Origin: Opitutus sp.
GTDB taxonomy: Bacteria; Verrucomicrobiota; Verrucomicrobiia; Opitutales; Opitutaceae
DNA length: 54,720 bases
Assembly (NCBI GenBank): GCA_009695305.1
Contig: SIBG01000017.1
Span: 1 to 54,720 of the forward strand
Direction: 5' to 3'
Each line of letters begins with the position of its first letter. The stretch's first letter is position 1. The notes beneath the pieces were generated by a model that saw only the letters and a program-made list of their open reading frames with translations, had not been told where the DNA came from and ran no database searches. The translations under genes were made by a program, and so were the position numbers. Positions 42,188 through 50,466 of the stretch are shown one piece after another.

Positions 42188-43258
42188 ATGCTGCTCACCT
42201 GTCAGGCTGGCTTTGAAGACCTGCTCGCGCGCGAGCTGACGGAGTTGCAGGGCACGGCGGTCACGGAAAAGGGCCCGGGTTGGGTCCGGGTTGACGGTCG
42301 GGCGGGACCGCTGGGCCCGCCGCTGGAGGCAAACTCTGGCGCGCCCGAACGCGGGCTGAAGCCCCGCGCGACCCCGGACGTCACCTTCGCGCAGCTTTCC
42401 TTGTTCGACCCCGTCGAGGTGCGCGGCGAGTCGGTCAATGCGCTGGCGGCGCGCGTCGCGGAATTTTTCCTCGCGAGTCTGCGGGGCGAACGCATCGCTG
42501 CGGCGTGGCCGAGCGTGTGGCTCGGGCCGCAGGAAACGGTCGGCCTCGGCCGGCGGCTCTCGGCGGTGGAGGCGGCGTTTGGCGAGTTGTTGAAGAAAAA
42601 ACTTTCGCGCGTGGCGAAGCTCGCGGTCGCCGATGTGCCGCGCGGGGCGGGGCCGGCGCGCGGCTTGTTTGTTTTTTTTACGGACTTCGGACGCGCCGTG
42701 GTCGCCCGCGAGGCGTTCGTCCACGGCCAGCGCCGGATGGCGGACGACGACCTCGCGCCGTCGCGTTCCTACCTGAAAGTGGAGGAGGCCTACGTGGTCC
42801 TCGGTCGCGAGCCCGCGGCGGGCGAGACGGTGTGCGACCTGGGGGCGGCGCCGGGCGGGTGGAGCTACAGCGCGGCGAAACGCGGGGCCCGCGTCGTGGC
42901 GATCGATAACGGGCCATTGAAAGGCGGGGCGCTCGGGCACCCGCAGATTGCGCATTTGTGCGACGATGCGTTCAAGTTCGCTCCGCGCGAGGGCGAGACT
43001 TTCGACTGGCTCTTCAGCGATCTGCTGGAGGAGCCGCACCACGTGATGCAGCACATCGTCGGACCATGGCTGGCGCGCGGCTGGTGCCGGCAGTTCGTGG
43101 TCAACCTTAAGTTCGGGCGGGTGGACGCCATCGCGCTGTTGCGCGAGCTCCGCGCGCCGGATTCACCGTTCACGCGGCACGCGCCGGGCGCCCGGGTCTG
43201 CCATCTCTACCACGACCGCGAAGAATTCACGGTGGTGGGCGAGGTCACGGCGCGTTAA
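42188..43258 (+). CDS. rlmM: RlmM-like 23S rRNA ribose 2'-O-methyltransferase
   Basis: About 356 residues. The N-terminal half is the weaker, THUMP-like part (MLLTCQAGFEDLLARELTEL opens it). The Rossmann MTase has SRSYLKVEEAYVVLGREPAA, VCDLGAAPGGWSYSAAKRGA (SAM-binding), VVAIDNGPLKGG, WLFSDLLEEPHHVMQHI and FVVNLKFGRVDAIALLRELR. The K-D-K-E tetrad is visible as SYLK, FSDLL, NLKFG and REEFTVVGE. RlmM modifies C2498 in E. coli 23S rRNA; the name is by motif order. ATG 42188 gives the standard start; the frame also allows GTG 42170. Confidence 0.85.
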   Translation: MLLTCQAGFEDLLARELTELQGTAVTEKGPGWVRVDGRAGPLGPPLEANSGAPERGLKPRATPDVTFAQLSLFDPVEVRGESVNALAARVAEFFLASLRGERIAAAWPSVWLGPQETVGLGRRLSAVEAAFGELLKKKLSRVAKLAVADVPRGAGPARGLFVFFTDFGRAVVAREAFVHGQRRMADDDLAPSRSYLKVEEAYVVLGREPAAGETVCDLGAAPGGWSYSAAKRGARVVAIDNGPLKGGALGHPQIAHLCDDAFKFAPREGETFDWLFSDLLEEPHHVMQHIVGPWLARGWCRQFVVNLKFGRVDAIALLRELRAPDSPFTRHAPGARVCHLYHDREEFTVVGEVTAR

Positions 43259-43359
43259 GGAAAATGCGCCCGACTGCGCGCGCGCTTCGCCAGGCGGCGA
43301 AATTTTCATTTTCTTTCACCTAGTCTTTCTGGGGCGGAGAGGTGTTGATGCTGTGAGTC

Positions 43360-43884
43360 ATGAAATTCACCGCGTGGAAATTGCTGGGGTGGTTGCTCGT
43401 GCTGCCGTGGGCAGCGGCGGCGGCGAATCCGGCGCTGGCGGGGCGCTGGCGGCTGGATTTGAAACGCAGCACCGCACTCGACGGTTGGACCGCGTGGGAT
43501 CTGGTCGTGGTGCTCGACGGCCCGCGCGTGGAATTGCGGCATGAAATGCAGTGGCGCTCCACCAAGGCAACGGCGACCAACACGGTGGACACGGGCCAGC
43601 CGACGACGGTGCAGGATTTCTTCCGCGTGGAGCAGCGGCATCTGGCGCTCTACGCCGTGCCGGGCGCGGCGACGCCGGTGCGGGCGGAGTGGCTCGACGG
43701 CGGGCGGACGCTGCGGGTCGAGGCGACGGTGCCGGTGGAGAGTTCCCAGGGCACCTCGCCGATGCGGGTCTATCAGGAGTGGCGCCTGATCGAGGGCGAC
43801 CGCGAGTTGGCGCTGATCGAACTGCACAGCACGCGGGGCAAGCCGCTCGTGTATCGGTTTACGAAAATTACCGGGGAGAAATAA
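43360..43884 (+). CDS. Secreted hypothetical protein, partner of the GxGYxYP gene
   Basis: 174 residues with a signal peptide (KFTAWKLLGWLLVLPWAAAA). The mature part is beta-rich: NPALAGRWRLDLKRSTALDG, VVVLDGPRVELRHEMQWRST, RAEWLDGGRTLRVEATVPVE and LIELHSTRGKPLVYRFTKIT, suggestive of a lipocalin-like or beta-barrel fold. I recognise no named family. It is followed after three bases by the GxGYxYP protein gene, so the two are very likely co-transcribed and act together outside the cytoplasm. Confidence 0.7.
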   Translation: MKFTAWKLLGWLLVLPWAAAAANPALAGRWRLDLKRSTALDGWTAWDLVVVLDGPRVELRHEMQWRSTKATATNTVDTGQPTTVQDFFRVEQRHLALYAVPGAATPVRAEWLDGGRTLRVEATVPVESSQGTSPMRVYQEWRLIEGDRELALIELHSTRGKPLVYRFTKITGEK

Positions 43885-43887
43885 TCC

Positions 43888-45528
43888 ATGCGCCGACTCA
43901 TCCTTGCATTGGTGGGCGTTGGGCTCGGGCTGGCCGGCCTGCGGGCCGCGGAGCCGGTCCCGGCGGCGCGTGCCGCCTGGGTCCTGCGATTCGACGGCGA
44001 CTGGCTCGTCGCGCAGGGTCTGCCGGAAAAGGTGCTGCTGGTGAGCCTGCAGGGGCTCGCGAATCGCGCGGCGCCCCAGCTTTACGTGGTCCATCCGAAG
44101 GATTTTCAATGGGAGATCACCGGGCCGTTGTTCGAATTCTACGAGCGGAAACACCACGTGACGTTTACCGAGGTGCCGACCGCGGACGCGGCACTGACGC
44201 GGTTCGCCCGACACGCCAAGGGCTACGTGATCTGGGAGCCGGCGGTGAGCGCGTCGCTGAACGTGGCGTTCACGATCGCGGGGCTCGAGGACGCCCTCGT
44301 GGTCACGGCGGCGCAGGTCGCGCAAGTCGAGGCGCACGGGCTCAAGCGGATCGACGATCTCCGCGGGCGCTACACCGGGCAGACGGATGCGCAGATTTAT
44401 CGCGATGCCTACGCGCGCTACTGGGCGCGCTGCACGCATGCTGCGATCATGCTGATGGGCGGGCACGCCGGGGCGGTGCGGATGCCGGCCATGGCCGACT
44501 GGGGCGTGCGGCAGAAAATGTTTTTTCACGATCTCTCGGCCAATCCCAATCACCCCGAGGAACTCGCGCTCGAAAAAAAGCTGTTTGCCGAACTGGACCC
44601 GCTGGGGACGGTCTTTGGCTGGCATTCCTACGCGAAGGACACGGAGGAGCAGCACACGACGCTGCTGTCGAGCTACGGCTTGCGCATGGAGGGCCTGCAC
44701 AATTTGCCGAACCTGAGTTTTAATTGTCAGTTCTCGTTCACCCCCGGCTTCAAATTTCAGAACAATCACCACGTCGCGCGCGACGCGAAGCTGACGGCGG
44801 AACCCAAGGTCTATCTCGCCTTCGTCCAGTCGGACAGCATCGGCATCGGCGTCTGGACCAAGCCCGGCCGCGGCCAGCTGCCGTTCGGCTGGCAGGTGAC
44901 CATGAACTGGACGAAGTTTTCGCCGGCGGCGCTCGAGTATTTCCACGAGAGCGCGACGAAGAACGATTACTTCATCGGCGGCCTGTCGGGGCCCGGCTAC
45001 ATGTATCCGAACCACATCCCGGCCGATAAATTCGAGTGGTTGATGCAGGATGCGAGAAAACTGATGGCGACGCTCGACGAGCACGTCATGGAGATCATGG
45101 ACAACTCCGCGGCCGACGGAAATCTGGGCAACGCCGACCTGCCGAAGGCGACGGTGGACCGCTACTACGCGGCGTTCCCCGAGGTGATCGGCTTCATCAA
45201 CGGCTACGGTCCGGCGCGCACGCGCGACCTGCGCGACACGCGGGCGATGATTTCCTACGACTACTACATCGACCCGCGCCGGCCGCGCGAGGAAGTGGCG
45301 GCGGACCTCAACGAGTTGATCGCGATTAATGCGAAGCGACCCTATTTCCTGCTGGTGCACGTGCGCGAATCGAATGACGTGAACAGCCTCGTGGAGGTCA
45401 CGAAGCAGCTCGACGGTCCGGTGGAGATCGTGCCGGTGGACGTGTTCTTGAAACTCGCGGCGAGCAATAAGACTTACACGACGCGCTACCAACTTCCGAC
45501 CGACCCGAAGCATTTCAAGGGCTACTGA
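43888..45528 (+). CDS. GxGYxYP family putative glycoside hydrolase
   Basis: 546 residues with a signal peptide (MRRLILALVGVGLGLAGLRA). The GxGYxYP motif is at GGLSGPGYMYPNHIPADK. An N-terminal domain (VLLVSLQGLANRAAPQLYVV; GYVIWEPAVSASLNVAFTIA; GVRQKMFFHDLSANPNHPEE) precedes it, and PEVIGFINGYGPARTRDLRD and KRPYFLLVHVRESNDVNSLV close the C-terminal TIM-barrel-like part. The family is predicted to be glycoside hydrolases; substrate unknown. It forms an operon with the small secreted protein before it. Confidence 0.88.
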   Translation: MRRLILALVGVGLGLAGLRAAEPVPAARAAWVLRFDGDWLVAQGLPEKVLLVSLQGLANRAAPQLYVVHPKDFQWEITGPLFEFYERKHHVTFTEVPTADAALTRFARHAKGYVIWEPAVSASLNVAFTIAGLEDALVVTAAQVAQVEAHGLKRIDDLRGRYTGQTDAQIYRDAYARYWARCTHAAIMLMGGHAGAVRMPAMADWGVRQKMFFHDLSANPNHPEELALEKKLFAELDPLGTVFGWHSYAKDTEEQHTTLLSSYGLRMEGLHNLPNLSFNCQFSFTPGFKFQNNHHVARDAKLTAEPKVYLAFVQSDSIGIGVWTKPGRGQLPFGWQVTMNWTKFSPAALEYFHESATKNDYFIGGLSGPGYMYPNHIPADKFEWLMQDARKLMATLDEHVMEIMDNSAADGNLGNADLPKATVDRYYAAFPEVIGFINGYGPARTRDLRDTRAMISYDYYIDPRRPREEVAADLNELIAINAKRPYFLLVHVRESNDVNSLVEVTKQLDGPVEIVPVDVFLKLAASNKTYTTRYQLPTDPKHFKGY

Positions 45529-45609
45529 GCTAGGAGCGGCGGTTCGGGGTGGGCGAAAGTCACGCGCACTTTTGTTTGGTTTCGTGGCCGGGCTGCGTCA
45601 GGGTGCAGC

Positions 45610-46590
45610 ATGTCGAATTACTCCAGACCCGATCCGCGTTACCGTCCGGCGATGCGTCCTGCGCCGGTGCCGGGTGAATTTGTCGCGCCCACCGGCGCGG
45701 TGCGGCCGCGGGGATCTTCGGTCGGTCCGCGCGAACTGCGACCGCAACCGCCACGTCTGTCGGTCGCGGCCTCCACCGCACCGGCGGGGAGCGCGGCCGG
45801 GGAAAATGACGCGATCGCGGCGGCGGGTTCGCGCAGTGGGCCGGCGCGTCATGATGAATTGAAGCTCTGTGGGCTGGCGGCGGTGAAGGCGCGGTTCGCC
45901 CGCGACCCGGGTTCGATCAAGCGGCTGTTTTTCGACCATGCGACCGGCCAGCGCGTGGGCCTCATTTGCAAGGTGCTCGCGCAGGAGAAAAAAATCTACC
46001 GCCAGGTCGAGCCGGCAGAGTTGGAAAAAATCTCGGGCTCCATTCATCACGGCGGGATTGTCGCGGTGGTTTACACGGCGCCGTTGCGGGTCACGACGGC
46101 GGCCGAGGTGGCGCAGTGGGCGCAGCGGAGTGAGACGGTGCTCGTGCTCGACCGGATCGGCAACGCGCACAACCTCGGCGCGATCGCGCGCACGGCGGCG
46201 TTTTTCGGCGTGCCGCGGATCGTCATTCCCGATGAAGCCGCGGCGGCGCGGCCGACGGATGCGGCGCACCGGGTGGCCGAGGGCGGATTCGAGCATCTCG
46301 AAGTCTGGCAGACGAAGAGTCTCACCGTGCTCGCGCGCGACCTCGCGGCGGCCGGCTACGAAGTCGTCGGCGCGGTGACGCGCGGTGGCCGGCCGGATGC
46401 ACCGCGGGAAAAAGGGCGGGAGCGGAAACCGTTGGCTTTGTTGCTCGGCAACGAGGAACACGGGCTCGCGCCCGACGTGGCGGCGGCGTGCACGCGGCTC
46501 GTGACCATTCCAGGCAGCGGCAAAATCGAATCACTCAACGTCTCCGTCGCGGCGGCGGTGCTGATATGGGAACTGCTCGCCCGACGCTAG
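45610..46590 (+). CDS. TrmH/SpoU-family rRNA or tRNA 2'-O-methyltransferase
   Basis: 326 residues. A disordered Pro/Ala/Arg-rich N terminus (1-75) leads to a SpoU substrate-binding region (KLCGLAAVKARFARDPGSIK; ISGSIHHGGIVAVVYTAPLR) and the SPOUT MTase: VLDRIGNAHNLGAIARTAAF (motif 1 with Asn and Arg), LALLLGNEEHGLAPDVAAAC (motif 2) and VTIPGSGKIESLNVSVAAAV (motif 3). All catalytic motifs are present. The exact target nucleotide cannot be read from sequence. The extended N terminus is longer than in TrmH. Confidence 0.92.
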   Translation: MSNYSRPDPRYRPAMRPAPVPGEFVAPTGAVRPRGSSVGPRELRPQPPRLSVAASTAPAGSAAGENDAIAAAGSRSGPARHDELKLCGLAAVKARFARDPGSIKRLFFDHATGQRVGLICKVLAQEKKIYRQVEPAELEKISGSIHHGGIVAVVYTAPLRVTTAAEVAQWAQRSETVLVLDRIGNAHNLGAIARTAAFFGVPRIVIPDEAAAARPTDAAHRVAEGGFEHLEVWQTKSLTVLARDLAAAGYEVVGAVTRGGRPDAPREKGRERKPLALLLGNEEHGLAPDVAAACTRLVTIPGSGKIESLNVSVAAAVLIWELLARR

Positions 46591-46602
46591 CGCGCGGCGC
46601 CG

Positions 46603-47094
46603 TCAGTAGTGCATCCGCAGGAAAAACGTTTCCCACGTCAGGTAGGCGGTGAACATCGCGATGCCGGCGATGGCACACACGAACGGGATCGCCGCGCCGT
46701 GGCCGATCCAAAAGGCGAAGCCCCCCAGCGGGACATCCACGGCGACGAGCGCGAGCCAGTAGTTGCGGATGCGGCGGCGGCGTTTGGAGTCGTCGAGCAC
46801 GCCTAAACCGTAGCGACCGGCCGCCTGATCGTGGGCGAGTTTCTCGCGCAACAGGGCGTGGACGTCGTTCTCGCGGTTCACCGGACCATTGTTACCGAGC
46901 GCGGCGCCGGCCCCCGTGGCAATGCGGGTGAGTTCGCGGACGTCGATGCGGCCGGCCGGGGCGGTGGCAATGCCAGGATCGGGCGCGGTGTTCGCGTCCG
47001 GGGGTGGCGCGGTTTTGGCGTCGGGATTGGCGACCTCAAACTCGCGCGGCTTGAAGCCATAGAATTTACGCGGTGGCTCGGATTCGTCAGGCAT
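46603..47094 (-). CDS. Hypothetical two-helix membrane protein
   Basis: 163 residues from ATG 47094. The N-terminal half is soluble, charged and Pro/Ala-rich (KFYGFKPREFEVANPDAKTA; VHALLREKLAHDQAAGRYGL). The C-terminal half has two membrane helices (NYWLALVAVDVPLGGFAFWI; IPFVCAIAGIAMFTAYLTWE) separated by a short loop. I do not recognise it. It is convergent with the TrmH-family gene and divergent from the gene at 47197. The longer frame to 47823 is antisense to that gene. Confidence 0.7.
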   Translation of the reverse strand: MPDESEPPRKFYGFKPREFEVANPDAKTAPPPDANTAPDPGIATAPAGRIDVRELTRIATGAGAALGNNGPVNRENDVHALLREKLAHDQAAGRYGLGVLDDSKRRRRIRNYWLALVAVDVPLGGFAFWIGHGAAIPFVCAIAGIAMFTAYLTWETFFLRMHY

Positions 47095-47196
47095 GGCGGG
47101 CGGAGTGTGCAGGATTCGCGCGCGGGGTAAAGCGTGCGGTGCGCCGCTTTTCTCTTCAATCGGGCGGTGAAACGGGCAGGCTCGCGTCGCCCGCCC

Positions 47197-48609
47197 ATGC
47201 GCCCGATCCCTCCGCCTGAAGTTCCCCCCGCGAAATCCGCCCGCACCTTTGACTGGCCGCTGTGTCCCGAGGCGGAGCGGCTGATCGGCGGTTACGTGGA
47301 GACGTTTCTGCAGCAGAACGCCCTGGCGCGGCGGCTCGCGGAGCGGATGCGCGACGAGACGGGCACGGATTTTTTCGAGTGGGTCGATCATCTCGTGCTC
47401 GCGCCGGAGCACGCGACGGCGTTGCGGGCGGTGGGCTTGGTCGAAGAAGACGTGGAGGCCCCGGCGGGCACGACGGCCTGGTGGCATCCGAAGGCGATGC
47501 TGCCCCGCGTGCTGCTGCGCGCGGACGGCGGCCGCGCTGGCGCGCCCGCCGCGCTGGCGATCCGGCCGGAAGTGCTGGCGGATTTTCTGGCGGCGCATGG
47601 GCTGGCCGCGGAGATCACGGGCGCGGAGGGCGCGCGGTTCCGGTGCGCGCTCGTGAGCGCGGCGCACGGCACGAAATTTTTCGCGGTCGAGCGGCTGGGC
47701 GGTCGCGGTTTTGTGGTGCGCGCGCCGGAGGCGAAATTTGTGAGCGACGTGCGGCGGGCGCGCGAACTGTGGCGGACGCGCGAGCGCGATTTTCCCTCGG
47801 GCGATGCCGCAGGCGTGGCGCACGCGCGGGCGCGGCTCGCCGCGGTGCTGGCGCTCGTGGATCGCGACGCGGCGTGTGAGTTATTTTTTGCGGAGGAACG
47901 CTGGTTTTGGGAGTCGCGGAACCGCGCGGCGCAAGTGCAGAAGCGCCGGCAGGACCAGCTCGGGCTCGGCTGGGGTAATCACGATCACCACACGTTTCGC
48001 TGCTCGCGCGCGCACTTCGCCGATCTGATGGAGTTCCTGCGGCAGCTGGGTTTCCAGAAGCGCGAGCGCTACTACGCCGGGGCGGACGCGGGGTGGGGCG
48101 CGCAGATTTCCGAGCAGGCGGTCGCGGGCATCGTCGTGTTCGCCGACGTGGACCTGATGCCGGAGGAAACGTCGATCGATTTTTCGACCCAACGGCTGCC
48201 CGCGGCGACGCGGCTCGGCACGGTGGGCCTGTGGTGCGGGTTGCACGGCGACAGTTTTCTGCAGGCGGGAATGCACCACCTCGAGGCGCGGTTCGATTTC
48301 GCGCGCGCGCGCGACCAGCTCGCGGGCGAGGGCGTGGTGACGATGAAGCCGTTTTCGGATTTCGATTTCCTGCGGCAGGCCTTCACCGAGGGCGAACGCT
48401 GGGCCGTGCGGCCCGCGCGCGTGTCGGCGTTGTTGCAGCAAAAGCTGATTACGCCGGAACAGGCGGCCGGTTTTATCCGCGACGGCGCGCTGGGCAGTCA
48501 CCTGGAAAACTTGCAGCGGAAGGGCGGCTTCAAGGGGTTCAACCAGAAATCCGTGAGCGCGATCATCGCGGCGACGGACCCGCGGAAAATGCAGGCGGCG
48601 CCCGTGTAA
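47197..48609 (+). CDS. Hypothetical protein, possible VOC-type metal protein
   Basis: About 470 residues, cytoplasmic. I do not recognise the family with certainty. Conserved-looking blocks are TDFFEWVDHLVLAPEHATAL, TTAWWHPKAMLPRVLLRADG, GWGNHDHHTFRCSRAHFADL, MEFLRQLGFQKRERYYAGAD, AGIVVFADVDLMPEETSIDF and LGTVGLWCGLHGDSFLQAGM. Repeated His/Glu positions spaced like vicinal-oxygen-chelate enzymes (4-hydroxyphenylpyruvate dioxygenase or HGLS/DUF1338-like proteins) suggest metal binding; this is inference. The C terminus ends GGFKGFNQKSVSAIIAATDP. ATG 47197 precedes the first well-composed residues. Confidence 0.65.
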   Translation: MRPIPPPEVPPAKSARTFDWPLCPEAERLIGGYVETFLQQNALARRLAERMRDETGTDFFEWVDHLVLAPEHATALRAVGLVEEDVEAPAGTTAWWHPKAMLPRVLLRADGGRAGAPAALAIRPEVLADFLAAHGLAAEITGAEGARFRCALVSAAHGTKFFAVERLGGRGFVVRAPEAKFVSDVRRARELWRTRERDFPSGDAAGVAHARARLAAVLALVDRDAACELFFAEERWFWESRNRAAQVQKRRQDQLGLGWGNHDHHTFRCSRAHFADLMEFLRQLGFQKRERYYAGADAGWGAQISEQAVAGIVVFADVDLMPEETSIDFSTQRLPAATRLGTVGLWCGLHGDSFLQAGMHHLEARFDFARARDQLAGEGVVTMKPFSDFDFLRQAFTEGERWAVRPARVSALLQQKLITPEQAAGFIRDGALGSHLENLQRKGGFKGFNQKSVSAIIAATDPRKMQAAPV

Positions 48610-48616
48610 TTTTGTT

Positions 48617-48874
48617 TCAGCGCGGTGCGAGCCGGAGAATCCCCGCGCGCATCGCGAAGGCGCCGACGAGGGCGAACAGGAGCACCAGCACGATGTTGAG
48701 CAGCATCGCGCACCAGTAGCGCAGAGGTGTGCCGCGACGCGACGCCGGGACGCCGAGACGGGACCAGCCGAACCACCGCGTCTCGCCGGCCGCGAGATCG
48801 AGCCGCGTGCGCCACGCGCCGAGGAGCGCGAGCACCAGCAGTGCGACGCCGAGGAGGTTGACGGGATTGAAACG
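48617..48874 (-). CDS. Small hypothetical membrane protein
   Basis: About 85 residues from GTG 48874, with two hydrophobic helices (NPVNLLGVALLVLALLGAWR; MLLNIVLVLLFALVGAFAMR). The frame extends to TTG 48964, but the extra residues are encoded in a palindromic repeat, so a shorter start is likelier. The middle is basic and Arg-rich (FGWSRLGVPASRRGTPLRYW). It is convergent with the 47197 gene with only 7 bases between stops. Function unknown. Confidence 0.5.
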   Translation of the reverse strand, partial: RFNPVNLLGVALLVLALLGAWRTRLDLAAGETRWFGWSRLGVPASRRGTPLRYWCAMLLNIVLVLLFALVGAFAMRAGILRLAPR

Positions 48875-48902
48875 CACAAGAATCGCGGGTGGATTGGTTC
48901 GG

Positions 48903-48975
48903 GGTGGAGCGTGTTGGTCCAACGCGCTCGGAGTGGCGAGTGGCCTGAAGCGCGTTAGGGACAACGCGCTCCACC
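48903..48975. repeat. 73-bp imperfect palindrome (GGTGGAGCG...CGCTCCACC)
   Basis: Starts GGTGGAGCGTGTTGGTCCAA and ends GGGACAACGCGCTCCACC; the arms pair around GAGTGGCGAGTGGCC. It contains two nested CGCGTT/AACGCG pairs. It is the third palindrome type of this size range in the window. Confidence 0.7.
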
Positions 48976-49015
48976 ACTGAAACGCCGGCGGCGGCCGAGG
49001 CGAGCTGGCGTTGGC

Positions 49016-50333
49016 TTAGGGCGCGGCGATGAGGGTGATCGTTTCGTCGGGCTTGGTGCTGAAGTCATAGGCGAATTCTTTCGGTGGCGGATAAGTGGCG
49101 GGCTTCGCCTCGGGTGAGATCAGTTGGGCGGGCGCGGGCGAGACGAAGGCGCGAGCGCACCCGGAGCACGCCGCCGATCTTGGAAATAATTTTGGCTTCG
49201 GAAATTTTTCCGGCGGTCCACGCGAGCGAAGCGATCTCGAAACCGCCGCGGGCGCGGAGGCCGCTTACAGAGCCACTTGGCCACGCGTCGGGGAGCGCGG
49301 GGAGCAGGTCGACGGCCCCGTCGTGACTTTGCACAAATAGTTCGGCGAGGCCCGCGGTGCAGCCAAAGTTGCCGTCGATTTGGAAGGGCGGATGCGCGTC
49401 GAAGAGGTTGGGGTAGGTGCCGCCGCCGTTCGTCATGTTGGTGCCGAGGTCGCCGACGAGGCGGAGTTGATCGGTCAAGAGTTTGTAGGCGCGGTTGCCG
49501 TCGAGGAACCGGGCCCAGCAATTTACTTTCCAGCCCATCGACCAGCCGGTGGAGACGTCGCCGCGATATTCGAGCGACTGGCGCGCGGCGGCGAAGAGGG
49601 CGGGTGTGCGGCGCGGCGAGATTTCGTTGGAGGGATAATGCGCGTAGAGATGCGAGATGTGGCGGTGGTTGTCCTTTGGGTCGTCCCAGTCGCCGAGCCA
49701 TTCCTGGAGTTGGTTGTGGCGGCCAACTTGGAGCGGCGGCAGGCGGTCGCGGGCGCGGGTGGCGGGATCGGCGGAAAGGTCGTGGTAGTTGACGAAGTTC
49801 GTGCCGAGGGCGACGAGGGTGGTGGCCCTGGTGCCCTTGGCGAGGGCGACGTCGGCGCCGACGGTGCTGAGCGTGCCGTCGCGGGCGACGATCCGCAGGT
49901 GGTCCTCGAGGTTGACCTGGCCGGGAACCGATTCCTGATCCGGGCCGGCGCCGGCGAGCACGAGGGCGTGGCCGGCTTCGGCGTGCGCGGCGTGCCGCTG
50001 TGGGCGGGCCCAATCGGCGGTGAAACTGAGCCGGTCAGGGAAGTTACCGGCGAAGATCCGCCGGCGGATCTCCGGCAGCGCGTCGCGCGCGGTCGGCTGG
50101 TTGTTGTGATGCGGGCTGCCGGACCACACGGTGTCCTCGTTGAGCTGCAGTCGCTCCTCGGCGGGGCCGCCAAAGACCATCGCGGCGAGCCGGCCATTGC
50201 CGAGCGGGAGGGCCTCGGCCCATTGGCGCGCGGGCTGGTGATATTGGAGGACCAGACCAGTCGCGGCGGGCGCCGCCGCGCTGGCGAGGGCGAGGAACCA
50301 ACACGGGAGGGAGAAGAAATACCGGCGGGGCAT
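49016..50333 (-). pseudogene. GH95-type alpha-L-fucosidase, internally deleted and frameshifted
   Basis: ATG 50333 opens a signal peptide and a good GH95 N terminus: [50 protein letters not shown]. The protein then jumps from IFAGNFPD to [12 protein letters not shown], losing about 110 residues of a normal protein, and from [10 protein letters not shown] to [20 protein letters not shown], losing about 300 residues, including most of the catalytic barrel. [20 protein letters not shown] and the C-terminal beta domain follow. Near 49150 the frame shifts; another frame continues [20 protein letters not shown] to a stop at 49016. Full GH95 enzymes are about 750-800 residues, so no activity is expected. 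Confidence 0.85.
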
Positions 50334-50466
50334 GAGAAGGTTTCCTGGCGCGGAGGCGGGCGAAAGCGGAAAAATCAAACGACCGATTGACGCACCGGAG
50401 AAACTATCAGAGATGAGTGGTCGTCTGGTTGCCAACCCCAAGTTCAAATTTTCCCACGGCCAAGGC

